The translations under genes were made by a program, and so were the position numbers. This document shows, piece after piece, positions 1 to 6,377 of a stretch of 12,448 nucleotides of DNA (positions are counted from its first letter, which is position 1; the number at the start of each line of letters is the position of its first letter). The notes under the pieces were generated by a model. The model did no database searches, had not been told where the DNA came from, and was given only the letters and a program-made list of their open reading frames with translations. The stretch is from Bacillota bacterium. Its GTDB lineage: Bacteria > Bacillota > Clostridia > Oscillospirales > Acutalibacteraceae. The stretch covers positions 1 through 12,448 of the forward strand of contig JAEZJA010000178.1 in assembly GCA_023415895.1 (NCBI GenBank), written 5' to 3'.

Positions 1-871
1 ATGTGTTTCTCTCTATTCTTGTGTATCCGTTATAGAAGTCCATGTATCGTTTATTCCCGCTCACATAAGTATATACCCTGGTTACAGTTTGGCCGGATAC
101 GCTTCCAAGCTTTGCCGCTTTATAGGCATAACCGTCTATCTCTATTCCATAGCTTTGGTCAAAATAGATATTGCTTCCGTTAGAAAGACGTCCGTTTGAT
201 ACAGCGGCGTTGATTTCTGTGCCGTTTTCATCGACGTAATACACCGTGACATCAAAGTATGTAGAGCTGGTTTCGCTCCACGACAGCACAAAGCTGGAAA
301 AGCTTTCTGTCTCAAAGCTGGCGTTTAAAAAAGAACCCGAATAATAGACGTTGTCTTCCACACTTTCAGCCTTAACTTGTCCGTTTGTTTCTTTTAAATG
401 CGTTACGGAGAAATCTTCGGCATCGTCCGGCAGAAGGCTTTTATCAATGGAAATCTCGACAGAAACGCTCTCGTCTGGTTGTGTCTCCAACCCGTTTTTA
501 TCATAGACACTGATATCAAAAGCAAGATAATCTTTGTAATCAATTCTTCCTTCAGAAAGCTTTTCGTCCAGCACCATTTTTTCGCTATTGTCAGACAGTC
601 GCTTAATGGTTACATAGCCGCCTTCGGGAAGCGTATTTCCTTTCACGGTAACACTGGCAAGCCCGTCGGAACTTGTTGCGTCGAAGACACGCCCTTCGCG
701 TCCCTCATCCTGAGTATGCTGGGCCATGGGCTCAGACTCGTCAAAGAGATCTCCATAGAGAGCCAAGCCTCTTTGCGGAATGCTTAAGGCGAAAATCATA
801 ACAACGCTCATGCAAAGGCAGGCGACCCGCATAAGCGGATTTCTTTGTACTCTTTCCTCCATAATCTCCAT
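1..871 (-). CDS. Secreted surface protein, N-terminal part (adhesin-like, runs off left edge)
   Basis: This reading frame is open from the ATG at 871 to the window edge, giving 290 residues and no stop. The start is chosen because GGAGG (882-886 on the complement) lies 10 bases upstream; the ATG at 878-880 is too close to it. Residues 1-37 look like a signal peptide: charged start, hydrophobic core around residues 14-31, and a plausible cleavage after Gly-Leu-Ala (35-37). The mature part is acidic and beta-rich. One module (roughly residues 105-170) has the VSVEISIDKSLLPDDAEDF type of sequence, ending in an ESFSSFVLSW strand, that I associate with very large Cna-B/LPXTG-type surface proteins of Clostridia. 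Next comes a segment beginning VTVYYVDENGTEI, like MucBP-type repeats. The likely role is a wall-attached adhesin or matrix protein, but the C-terminus and any sortase signal lie outside the window. It is probably co-transcribed with the gene 52 bases upstream. Confidence 0.8.
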   Translation of the reverse strand, partial: MEIMEERVQRNPLMRVACLCMSVVMIFALSIPQRGLALYGDLFDESEPMAQHTQDEGREGRVFDATSSDGLASVTVKGNTLPEGGYVTIKRLSDNSEKMVLDEKLSEGRIDYKDYLAFDISVYDKNGLETQPDESVSVEISIDKSLLPDDAEDFSVTHLKETNGQVKAESVEDNVYYSGSFLNASFETESFSSFVLSWSETSSTYFDVTVYYVDENGTEINAAVSNGRLSNGSNIYFDQSYGIEIDGYAYKAAKLGSVSGQTVTRVYTYVSGNKRYMDFYNGYTRIERNT

Positions 872-923
872 TTTCAACATACCTCCGATAGACAGTATTT
901 ATATCAACTTACTCTGTTAATTG

Positions 924-1358
924 TCATTTTTTATCATTGCTTTCAATCACGGTATCCATAAGCTTCAGCATCTCAAGAGCGCTTCTAAAGCCAATTTCCT
1001 TGTTTTCTTCGGCCCAAACGATTTTCCCTTGCCATGTTGCGTTTTGTCGGTACTGTACGTGCACCACGAACGTTGCAATATCACCTGCGTGTGTTTTCAT
1101 TTCTTCGGTATTCTGTACTCTCGTCAACTCTTTACGATCCTTTTTTTGGGGTTTTGCAAATGTTCTAGCTTCATTTCCTGCTTGAGGAAAATGTATCTCG
1201 TCATAAAAATTATCCATTTTAATAACAAGCTCCCCTACCGTTGAAAAAATAAGTGGTTCTTTACTGTAATAATGGTAAAACCGTCCGGAAGCTTCTTTGC
1301 CGTTTATTTTGTCCAGACAGACAACAGCGATGTTTGGTGCTGAATAAAATAATTTCAT
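924..1358 (-). CDS. Conserved-looking cytoplasmic protein of unknown function (144 aa)
   Basis: A 144-residue soluble protein with no signal peptide or membrane segment. The start MKLFYSAP at 1358 is preferred over an in-frame ATG at 1379 because AAAGGTG sits 5 bases upstream of it. The sequence has two blocks separated by a charged lysine-rich linker (about residues 70-90). The N-terminal block contains FYHYYSKEP and VGELVIKMDNFYDEIHFPQA. The C-terminal block contains FVVHVQYRQNATWQGKIVW and FRSALEMLKLMD. These two blocks feel familiar from clostridial hypothetical proteins, but I cannot attach a family name or function. It is the first gene of a leftward pair with the surface protein, so a role in expression or regulation of that protein is possible but unproven. 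A PilZ domain was considered and rejected, because the RxxxR and D/NxSxxG signatures are absent. Confidence 0.8.
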   Translation of the reverse strand: MKLFYSAPNIAVVCLDKINGKEASGRFYHYYSKEPLIFSTVGELVIKMDNFYDEIHFPQAGNEARTFAKPQKKDRKELTRVQNTEEMKTHAGDIATFVVHVQYRQNATWQGKIVWAEENKEIGFRSALEMLKLMDTVIESNDKK

Positions 1359-1390
1359 ATAAACACCTTTTAACTTCATTTGCTACTCAT

Positions 1391-1419
1391 ACTATAACGG
1401 TCGTCGGTAAAAAAAGCAG
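1391..1419 (-). promoter_or_regulatory. Weak promoter candidate for the leftward pair
   Basis: On the complement, TATAGT (1391-1396) could be a -10 box with CTGCTT (1414-1419) 17 bases upstream. The -10 is good but the -35 is poor. It lies 32 bases before the ATG at 1358 and directly next to the direct repeat at 1425-1500, which would suit an activator-dependent promoter. That link is inference. Confidence 0.25.
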
Positions 1420-1424
1420 TTAAA

Positions 1425-1500
1425 AAGCTCAAGGTAAAAAACGAAAATTCAAAATTATTTTTTATTGAGTCAATGAATCGAAGCTCAAGGGCAAAAACCG
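1425..1500. repeat. Imperfect direct repeat AAGCTCAAGG-N-CAAAAACCG type
   Basis: Two copies lie at 1425-1443 and 1481-1500. The first 10 bases, AAGCTCAAGG, are identical, and an A-rich tract ending in CG follows in both. Copy starts are 56 bases apart, about 5.3 helical turns. Read on the complement, the conserved core is CCTTGAGCTT, lying just upstream of the weak leftward promoter candidate. A paired regulator site is the natural reading, unproven. Confidence 0.5.
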
Positions 1501-1640
1501 CAGCGATGAATTCATTGCCGCTTATCCGATTGAGTTGTTGGGATAAACATCATTTTTGGGGAATTTTAGCACCAAAGTACCAATAACTTCCTTTAAACTT
1601 TTGTTTATTTCGCTTTTTTCCAAGAAATTGCCAACTTCCA

Positions 1641-1671
1641 TTGACACTACCCCATCCATTTGATATATAAT
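1641..1671 (+). promoter_or_regulatory. Strong sigma-A-type promoter for the SARP-like regulator
   Basis: A perfect -35 box TTGACA (1641-1646) is followed by TATATA (1664-1669, spacer 17) overlapping TATAAT (1666-1671, spacer 19). Transcription would start near 1677, giving a leader of about 45 bases to the ATG at 1721. Confidence 0.75.
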
Positions 1672-1677
1672 ATTGAT

Positions 1678-1698
1678 AGCTAATTTTAATCATTAGCT
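1678..1698 (+). promoter_or_regulatory. 7-base inverted repeat at the transcript start (operator or leader hairpin)
   Basis: AGCTAAT (1678-1684) is perfectly matched by ATTAGCT (1692-1698) with a 7-base centre. It sits at or just past the predicted transcription start and ends about 8 bases before the ribosome binding site (GGAAGGAG, 1705-1712). It could be a dimeric repressor site or a short 5' hairpin affecting translation. The AT-rich stem is weak as RNA. Confidence 0.35.
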
Positions 1699-1720
1699 TC
1701 TTTCGGAAGGAGAAGTGAAA

Positions 1721-2938
1721 ATGGAATATGATAAAAATTTAAGTGGTATATCGGTATGCATGTTCGGCGGATTCTCTATGTACTATGGAGATCGAAAGCT
1801 AGAATTTAAAGGCAACGGCGCGACCAAAGCCATGCAGATATTAAAGCTCCTTCTCGCAAGATATCCCGATAGCATTTCCAAAGAGGCCATGCTGCGCGAA
1901 ATATTTGAATATGATGATGTACTTAACCCTAACAACAATTTGAAGGTTTCCATCAGTCAGCTTCGCAAAGCGTTCTCATCATTCCACTTGCCCTGGAACG
2001 ATTTTATATGCTATGCTGATGGCTCATATTATTGGAACTATCCTCTTGCAGTATTAAAGGACACGGATGAATTTGAAGCATGCCTTAAGTTCGCGAGTGC
2101 TGCGAATAGCATTAGTACAAAGATGATGCATTTAAAAAAAGCAATTGCCTATTATAAAGGAGGTTTTCTTCCCGAACTGTTGGGCGTTGATTTTGCAGAA
2201 AAGCTCTCGGTCTATTATTATGATAAGTACGCAAAGGCGGTACGTGAACTTGCGGCTATGTATTTGGAGCAAGGCGAGTACACCAAAGGCTTGGAGCTGT
2301 ATACCTCTGCCGCTCAATTAAATCGCTGCGAAGAATGGCAGACCGGTATCATAGAATGTCTGATGAAAACCTCTCGCTGGGAAGAAGCAAAGCGAGTTTA
2401 CCACGAAACCGTACTTACCTTGGATCGCGAATTCGGCGTTGGCCCTTCCAAGGAGCTTCTTGAGAAATACCGAACAATTAGTGAGAAAACGGATAACGCC
2501 GTCAGTTCTTTTGAAAACATGCTGAGTTCGGTTGTGGAGGATACATCTTCCAGTGGTGCGTACTACTGCGCTTTTCCTGGTTTTGTGGACGCTGTACGTC
2601 TTTTTTCAAGAAATATGGAACGCAACGGCGCCTCCTGTTATCTGATGATGATATTTCTAGGTGACAGCTCAGGCAACGTGATTAAAAACGAAGAACGACT
2701 TTCACAAGGGGCCACCGCGCTCTTTGATGCCATTCAGAATTCTCTCCGAAAAGGAGACTCCTTTACGCAGTATAATAAAAGCCAGTTCCTTGTATTTCTA
2801 TATGGAACCTCGCGCGAAAACTGCGACATCGTTTCAAAAAGAATCATGAATAACTATAAAAAGACTGCTGTACGCGCAACTTCGATAAGATTTGAGGTGA
2901 CCTCTGCGATACTCAATGGTCTGGAAAATATTTGTTAA
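1721..2938 (+). CDS. SARP/BTAD-type transcriptional regulator with degenerate GGDEF-like C-terminus
   Basis: A 405-residue cytoplasmic regulator. The ATG at 1721 is chosen because AGGAG ends 8 bases upstream; the in-frame GTG at 1715 is too close to that site. Residues about 8-106 form an OmpR/SARP-type winged helix (VCMFGGFSMYYGDRKLEF opening, NLKVSISQLRKAF recognition-helix region). Residues about 112-254 match the bacterial transcriptional activator (BTAD) helical repeat domain (YKGGFLPEL, AKAVRELAAMYLEQGEY, EFGVGPSKELLEKY). After a linker, residues about 282-400 resemble a nucleotidyl-cyclase/GGDEF fold: LRKGDSFTQYNKSQFLVFL aligns with the usual region around GGDEF, with NKSQF replacing the signature. 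Diguanylate cyclase activity is therefore not expected; ligand sensing is possible. BTAD regulators usually activate nearby genes, so the flanking surface-protein and pilus-like operons are the obvious target candidates. No terminator is seen after the stop. Confidence 0.85.
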   Translation: MEYDKNLSGISVCMFGGFSMYYGDRKLEFKGNGATKAMQILKLLLARYPDSISKEAMLREIFEYDDVLNPNNNLKVSISQLRKAFSSFHLPWNDFICYADGSYYWNYPLAVLKDTDEFEACLKFASAANSISTKMMHLKKAIAYYKGGFLPELLGVDFAEKLSVYYYDKYAKAVRELAAMYLEQGEYTKGLELYTSAAQLNRCEEWQTGIIECLMKTSRWEEAKRVYHETVLTLDREFGVGPSKELLEKYRTISEKTDNAVSSFENMLSSVVEDTSSSGAYYCAFPGFVDAVRLFSRNMERNGASCYLMMIFLGDSSGNVIKNEERLSQGATALFDAIQNSLRKGDSFTQYNKSQFLVFLYGTSRENCDIVSKRIMNNYKKTAVRATSIRFEVTSAILNGLENIC

Positions 2939-2994
2939 TATTATGGTTCCTAAATTGGGTAGCTTTTGTTTTTTTCTTTGCATTGTGAATGATA

Positions 2995-3023
2995 TTGTCT
3001 TCTAAAGAAATTTATACTATAAT
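2995..3023 (+). promoter_or_regulatory. Promoter of the pilus-like operon
   Basis: TTGTCT (2995-3000) and TATAAT (3018-3023) are separated by 17 bases, a near-consensus sigma-A promoter. Transcription would start near 3030, just upstream of the in-frame ATG at 3032. That makes 3032 an unlikely start and supports 3074. Confidence 0.75.
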
Positions 3024-3073
3024 TATACAGAATGATTCAGCATACTTTGGGCCGAAAGGAAGAAACAAGGAAA

Positions 3074-4006
3074 ATGTCAGGTGTAAATGTTGAAAGACGT
3101 ATTTTTACCTGCGCTTGTATCTTCCTTTTTTTATTTTCGGGATGCAAAGCACCCAATACGTCCACAAGCAACATGGGGGATAACTCCTCTCAGGAGTCTG
3201 TTTTCTTGCCCAAGCAAGCGCTTTTCTCCCCCATGCACAAAGAACTGTCGGTGGAAACACCCGTGGGCCTATTGGATACTTCTAACATAGAAAAGGGATA
3301 TGTCTGTCTTGTGGCAAACAATGAAAAGCGCCTTAAACTGCAAATCATCAAAGATGGTGAAACGTATACATACGACCTGCCGGGCGACGGCGGTGAATAT
3401 TCCTTTCCCCTGAATATGAAAAACGGAGACTACTCTCTGCGCCTCATGGAAAACATGGAAGCCAACAGATATGCCGAAATCTATAAAACAAGTTTTTTAG
3501 TTACACTTGAGAATGAATTTCAGCCGTTTTTGCGGCCAAGCGAACTTTGTAAATACACAAAAGACTCGGACTGTGTGAAAAAAGCAAGCGAACTAACCGT
3601 CGGGGCCACATCGGACAGCGATGCCGTAGGGCGCGTCTATGAGTATCTTGTGACCAATATAAAATACGATTTTGACAAGGCGAAAACCGTCAAAAATGGG
3701 TATCTCCCCTTTCCGGACGATACCCTCTCTTCCAAGAAAGGCATCTGCTTTGACTATGCCGCTCTGGCCGCCGCCATGCTTCGAAGCGTCGGTATTCCCA
3801 CGCAGATTATCACGGGATATGTTTCATCTGATGAGATCTATCATGCATGGAACCGAATCTATATTGAAAACAGCGGCTGGATAGCATACGAGATTAAAGC
3901 CCCGGCGAACTCCTGGAGCCGCGTGGATATCACTTTTGCTGCCTCGGGTACAGACGTCGACGAGCTTCTTAACGACAGCCTTTATACAACACGATATATC
4001 TACTGA
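3074..4006 (+). CDS. Lipoprotein with transglutaminase-like (papain-fold) domain
   Basis: A 310-residue predicted lipoprotein, first gene of the pilus-like operon. The start at 3074 is chosen because AAAGGAAG lies 10 bases upstream, while the in-frame ATG at 3032 falls at the predicted transcription start. Residues 1-24 are a type II signal peptide with lipobox FSGC and acylated Cys24. Residues about 55-145 look like a beta-sandwich. The C-terminal region (about 180-290) is a transglutaminase-like domain with a complete candidate triad: Cys225 in KGICFDYAAL, His257 in YHAWNRIY, and Asp285 in RVDITFA. Such proteins act outside the membrane as cysteine proteases, amidases or cross-linking enzymes; which of these applies here cannot be read from the sequence. 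Its place ahead of pilC suggests it works on or near the pilus-like structure or the wall it crosses, which is inference. No transmembrane helix follows the lipid anchor. Confidence 0.85.
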   Translation: MSGVNVERRIFTCACIFLFLFSGCKAPNTSTSNMGDNSSQESVFLPKQALFSPMHKELSVETPVGLLDTSNIEKGYVCLVANNEKRLKLQIIKDGETYTYDLPGDGGEYSFPLNMKNGDYSLRLMENMEANRYAEIYKTSFLVTLENEFQPFLRPSELCKYTKDSDCVKKASELTVGATSDSDAVGRVYEYLVTNIKYDFDKAKTVKNGYLPFPDDTLSSKKGICFDYAALAAAMLRSVGIPTQIITGYVSSDEIYHAWNRIYIENSGWIAYEIKAPANSWSRVDITFAASGTDVDELLNDSLYTTRYIY

Positions 4007-4050
4007 TCATAGTCATAATCTCAATACCTAATAGCCAAAGGAAAGATAGG

Positions 4051-5097
4051 GTGAATCTTATGAAGAACCATCTTCAGAACACTGAGATATCCGCGCTTTG
4101 CAAAAGCATTGCCATGATGCTTTCGGCGGGTGTTACTGCATCTGAGGCTGTTGACATTCTGTTCGAGGACTGTGAAGACGGTCTTGTAAAGGATTCCCTG
4201 AAAAAGCTCGCAGACGACATGACCTTGACAGGGAGTCTTGGAAAAGCCGCGCAAAACACCGATATTTTCCCCCCCTATGCCGCCGGTATCATAGATGTCG
4301 GTGAAAGTTCGGGCCGACTGGAAGAGGTCTTGGAGAGCCTTTCCCTCTACTATGAAAGGCGGGAAACGATTAGCGCACGCGTAAAAGCGGCACTTACCTA
4401 TCCCATTTTGCTGCTTGTACTTATGTGCGGAGTACTTCTTTTGCTGGTAACGTGGGTACTGCCGGTGTTTATACGGGTATATGAGGATATGGCGGGAACG
4501 CTGTCGGGTTCCTCCTACGCCTATGTTTCATTTGCTCAAACGCTTGCTCTCGTGTGTCTGCTCCTTGTTTTTGTGTTATGCTTTGCCCTGCTTTTAGGTG
4601 CTGCGTTATATAAAACCGAAAAGGGCAAGCCATTTGTCTTGAGATTTTTGGAAATACTCCCGCTATCAAAGGGAGCTATGCATGCCGGTGCCGTGAGCGC
4701 GCTTTGCGATACCATATCGGTGCTTTTAAGAAGTGGGTTTGACGAGGATACCGCTATGAGAAAGGCGTCTTCGCTGGTAACCCACCAAACACTATCCATG
4801 CAGTGTAATAACGTGATAAATGAGTTGGAGGGCGGAACAAGCCTAGCAAAAAGCTTTTTCGATCATAAAATCCTTTCCCCGGTTTACGGGCGCATTCTGC
4901 TCTCGGCCTCTCGCAGCGGCAATCTCTCAGAGGCAATGTTCTCTCTGGCAAAAACAACGGGCGAAGAGGCGCAAGACGCCACCATGCGTCTTATCGAAGC
5001 AATAGAGCCGCTGCTTACCGGGTTTCTTACCATTTGCGTAGGAACGGCGCTGCTTTGCGTTATGCTTCCGCTCATCGGCATCCTTGGTTCCCTATAG
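4051..5097 (+). CDS. pilC: Type IV pilus/type II secretion platform protein PilC (GspF family)
   Basis: A 348-residue inner-membrane platform protein that couples the cytoplasmic motor ATPase to pilin assembly or retraction. Two T2SSF domains are visible, residues about 13-137 and 213-337. Each has the family pattern: LCKSIAMMLSAGVTASEAVDIL and VSALCDTISVLLRSGFDEDT at the starts, and VGESSGRLEEVLESLSLYY and SASRSGNLSEAMFSLA in the middle. Membrane segments lie at about 116-141 (within the classic KAALTYPILLL motif), 162-187 and 321-345. The protein is shorter than typical PilC (about 400 residues) because it lacks the N-terminal extension, and in this it resembles ComGB-type members. The GTG at 4051 has AAAGGA 8 bases upstream; the ATG at 4060 (AGGGTG 6 bases upstream) is an equally reasonable start. 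The gap to the lipoprotein gene is 44 bases. Confidence 0.92.
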   Translation: MNLMKNHLQNTEISALCKSIAMMLSAGVTASEAVDILFEDCEDGLVKDSLKKLADDMTLTGSLGKAAQNTDIFPPYAAGIIDVGESSGRLEEVLESLSLYYERRETISARVKAALTYPILLLVLMCGVLLLLVTWVLPVFIRVYEDMAGTLSGSSYAYVSFAQTLALVCLLLVFVLCFALLLGAALYKTEKGKPFVLRFLEILPLSKGAMHAGAVSALCDTISVLLRSGFDEDTAMRKASSLVTHQTLSMQCNNVINELEGGTSLAKSFFDHKILSPVYGRILLSASRSGNLSEAMFSLAKTTGEEAQDATMRLIEAIEPLLTGFLTICVGTALLCVMLPLIGILGSL

Positions 5098-5134
5098 GCG
5101 TTCACAAGAAATTAGCCAGAAAGGAGACTTTTAA

Positions 5135-5464
5135 GTGTTGTATAGCGAAAAACGACGAAAAGCACGTGTAAAGGTTATTACATTTACACTTATAATTGCA
5201 GTGGGCGCAGCGCTTTCGCTTCCCCTGGCTGTATTAAAAATGCAAAAAGATGTATCTTTTCAAAGCGCGGCGGCGGTGAAAGACGCCGTCATAAAAAGCG
5301 CCGTGCTTTGCTACAGCACGGAAGGCTCTTATCCTAAAACCGTTGCTTATCTTGAGAAATACTATGGTCTTGTTTTGAATAAAAAGAAATTTATCGTATC
5401 GTATGAGGCGTATGCGGATAACCTTCTGCCTGAAGTGCGCGTTCTTGTCAAGGGGCAGGAATAA
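5135..5464 (+). CDS. Small pilin-position membrane protein (109 aa)
   Basis: A 109-residue protein with a basic N-terminus (EKRRKARVK), one membrane segment at about residues 13-34, and a small extracytoplasmic domain. It starts at GTG 5135 with AAGGAG 9 bases upstream. Gene order (directly after pilC) is that of a major or minor pilin such as comGC. However, there is no Gly followed by Phe/Met and Glu at +5, so a standard prepilin peptidase site is missing. The C-terminal half (CYSTEGSYPKTVAYLEKYYG and FIVSYEAYADNLLPEVRVL) resembles a pattern I have seen in small clostridial proteins near pilus genes, but I know no named function. The likely role is a pseudopilin-like component or an accessory subunit. 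The gap to pilC is 37 bases and to the next gene 13 bases. Confidence 0.8.
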   Translation: MLYSEKRRKARVKVITFTLIIAVGAALSLPLAVLKMQKDVSFQSAAAVKDAVIKSAVLCYSTEGSYPKTVAYLEKYYGLVLNKKKFIVSYEAYADNLLPEVRVLVKGQE

Positions 5465-5477
5465 AGGGGAAATGCAA

Positions 5478-5930
5478 ATGAAAAGGCACACAGCCAAGGA
5501 CCGCGGGGCGGTCTTTATGCTACTAATCTACGCTATGCTGATAACGGCTTTGTTTGGGATGACATTTCTGGTTTGCTCTGTGTACCGGACTGTATTACAG
5601 ATACAAAATGAAAATGAAGAAGTACGCACAACCCTCTCTTTTATTGAGACAAAGCTTCTCTCGGCCGAAACAGCGGGCGGTGTAACCTTGGAAGGCGGCG
5701 TTTTGTATATCAACGAAATTAATGAATACGAAACCCGGCTCTTTGTCAAGGATGGCTATTTCTGTGAAGAGCTTGCAAAGAAAGGCTCTCCCCTTGGACT
5801 TAGCGCTCAAAAGCTTTGTGAGGCAGACAGCTTTGAGGCGCAGGTTTTATCCGATCGTTTGATTGAAATAACGCTGTGCGGCAAATCGGCAATCCTTGCC
5901 CTTCGTTGTGACAGGAGTGATACCGCATGA
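5478..5930 (+). CDS. Single-pass membrane protein, DUF4860-like, pilus-like operon
   Basis: A 150-residue protein. The ATG at 5478 is chosen because GGGGA lies 7 bases upstream; an in-frame ATG at 5472 is only one base from it. It has a short basic leader with Arg-Gly at 9-10, a membrane segment at about 12-35, then an extracytoplasmic domain with alternating beta-type strands. The order of elements resembles the clostridial DUF4860 family: hydrophobic segment, a TTLSFIETKL helix, GGVLYINEINEYETRLFVKDGYF strands, then LIEITLCG. I make that assignment from memory of the pattern. RG followed by AVFML could be a relic of a prepilin cleavage site, but position +5 is Leu instead of Glu. Size and place recall ComGF/ComGG minor pseudopilins. 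It overlaps the next gene by 4 bases (ATGA), implying translational coupling. Confidence 0.8.
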   Translation: MKRHTAKDRGAVFMLLIYAMLITALFGMTFLVCSVYRTVLQIQNENEEVRTTLSFIETKLLSAETAGGVTLEGGVLYINEINEYETRLFVKDGYFCEELAKKGSPLGLSAQKLCEADSFEAQVLSDRLIEITLCGKSAILALRCDRSDTA

Positions 5931-6376
5931 TAAATGAAGAAAAAACTAGGTTACCCGTTCTGCGCCTGAGCTTTGGCGCGCAGGCACTCCTACTTTTAGC
6001 CGTCTTTCTTGTTATTAGCGCTCTGCTGCTTGAAATATGTGCTGTTTCCAAGACTAAGAGTGAAAAAGCGGCCGCCCTGACTGACGGGGTTACAATATGC
6101 CGAAGCGCAGTGGATGTATTTTTAGCCGAAAAAGATATCGAGAAAACGGCGACGCTTCTGAATGCGCAAAAAAAAGACTCAGCCTATGAGTGTTATTATG
6201 ATCAATCCCTTTTAAAAACGCTAACAAAAGCGAAAGATCAAAAATACCGGCTTTTGTTTTCTTCAGAGAAAAATGGGCAGATAGAATCAGCGGTCTTTAC
6301 CGTTTATTTGTGCCAAAGCGGAGAAGAAATCTACTCGCTTTCTGCAGACGCGTATACCGGACGGGGGGCGGCTTAA
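5927..6376 (+). CDS. Single-pass membrane protein, pseudopilin-like (149 aa)
   Basis: A 149-residue protein with one membrane segment at about residues 17-40 and an extracytoplasmic domain beginning with a charged, likely helical stretch (SKTKSEKAAALTDGVTICRSAVDVF). That layout matches the long N-terminal helix of pilins. The C-terminal part contains likely beta strands (YRLLFSSE, SAVFTVYLCQ, IYSLSADAYTG). The start at ATG 5927 is supported by AGGAG 9 bases upstream and by the ATGA overlap with the preceding stop. FG followed by AQALL is not a valid prepilin site, as Glu at +5 is absent. I recognise no named family. It is most likely a minor pseudopilin-like subunit of the same machine. Confidence 0.78.
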   Translation: MINEEKTRLPVLRLSFGAQALLLLAVFLVISALLLEICAVSKTKSEKAAALTDGVTICRSAVDVFLAEKDIEKTATLLNAQKKDSAYECYYDQSLLKTLTKAKDQKYRLLFSSEKNGQIESAVFTVYLCQSGEEIYSLSADAYTGRGAA

Positions 6377-6377
6377 C

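Larger units (their letters stand above)
1380..1714. other. Divergent intergenic region, AT-rich
   Basis: No credible coding sequence on either strand. It separates the leftward pair (start 1358) from the rightward regulator (start 1721). It contains a weak leftward promoter candidate, a direct repeat, small palindromes (ATTGA-G-TCAAT at 1464-1474; ATGAATTCAT at 1506-1515; CAATGAAT at 1471-1478 matched by ATTCATTG at 1510-1517), a strong rightward promoter, and a 7-base inverted repeat in the leader. The repeats and palindromes cluster in the left half, closer to the leftward start. The stretch 1520-1640 shows nothing I can interpret. Confidence 0.7.

Noticed and set aside
398..787. Rightward 129-codon open frame
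   Set aside because: It lies wholly opposite the leftward surface-protein frame, which has a signal peptide and a ribosome binding site. The forward translation has no coherent domain.
2939..2980. T-rich stretch after the regulator gene as a terminator
   Set aside because: The T run at about 2968-2977 has no stable stem in front of it, so read-through into the pilus-like operon cannot be excluded.
3032..3073. Longer N-terminus for the transglutaminase lipoprotein
   Set aside because: It would start at the predicted transcription start with no ribosome binding site and would place 14 polar residues before the signal peptide.
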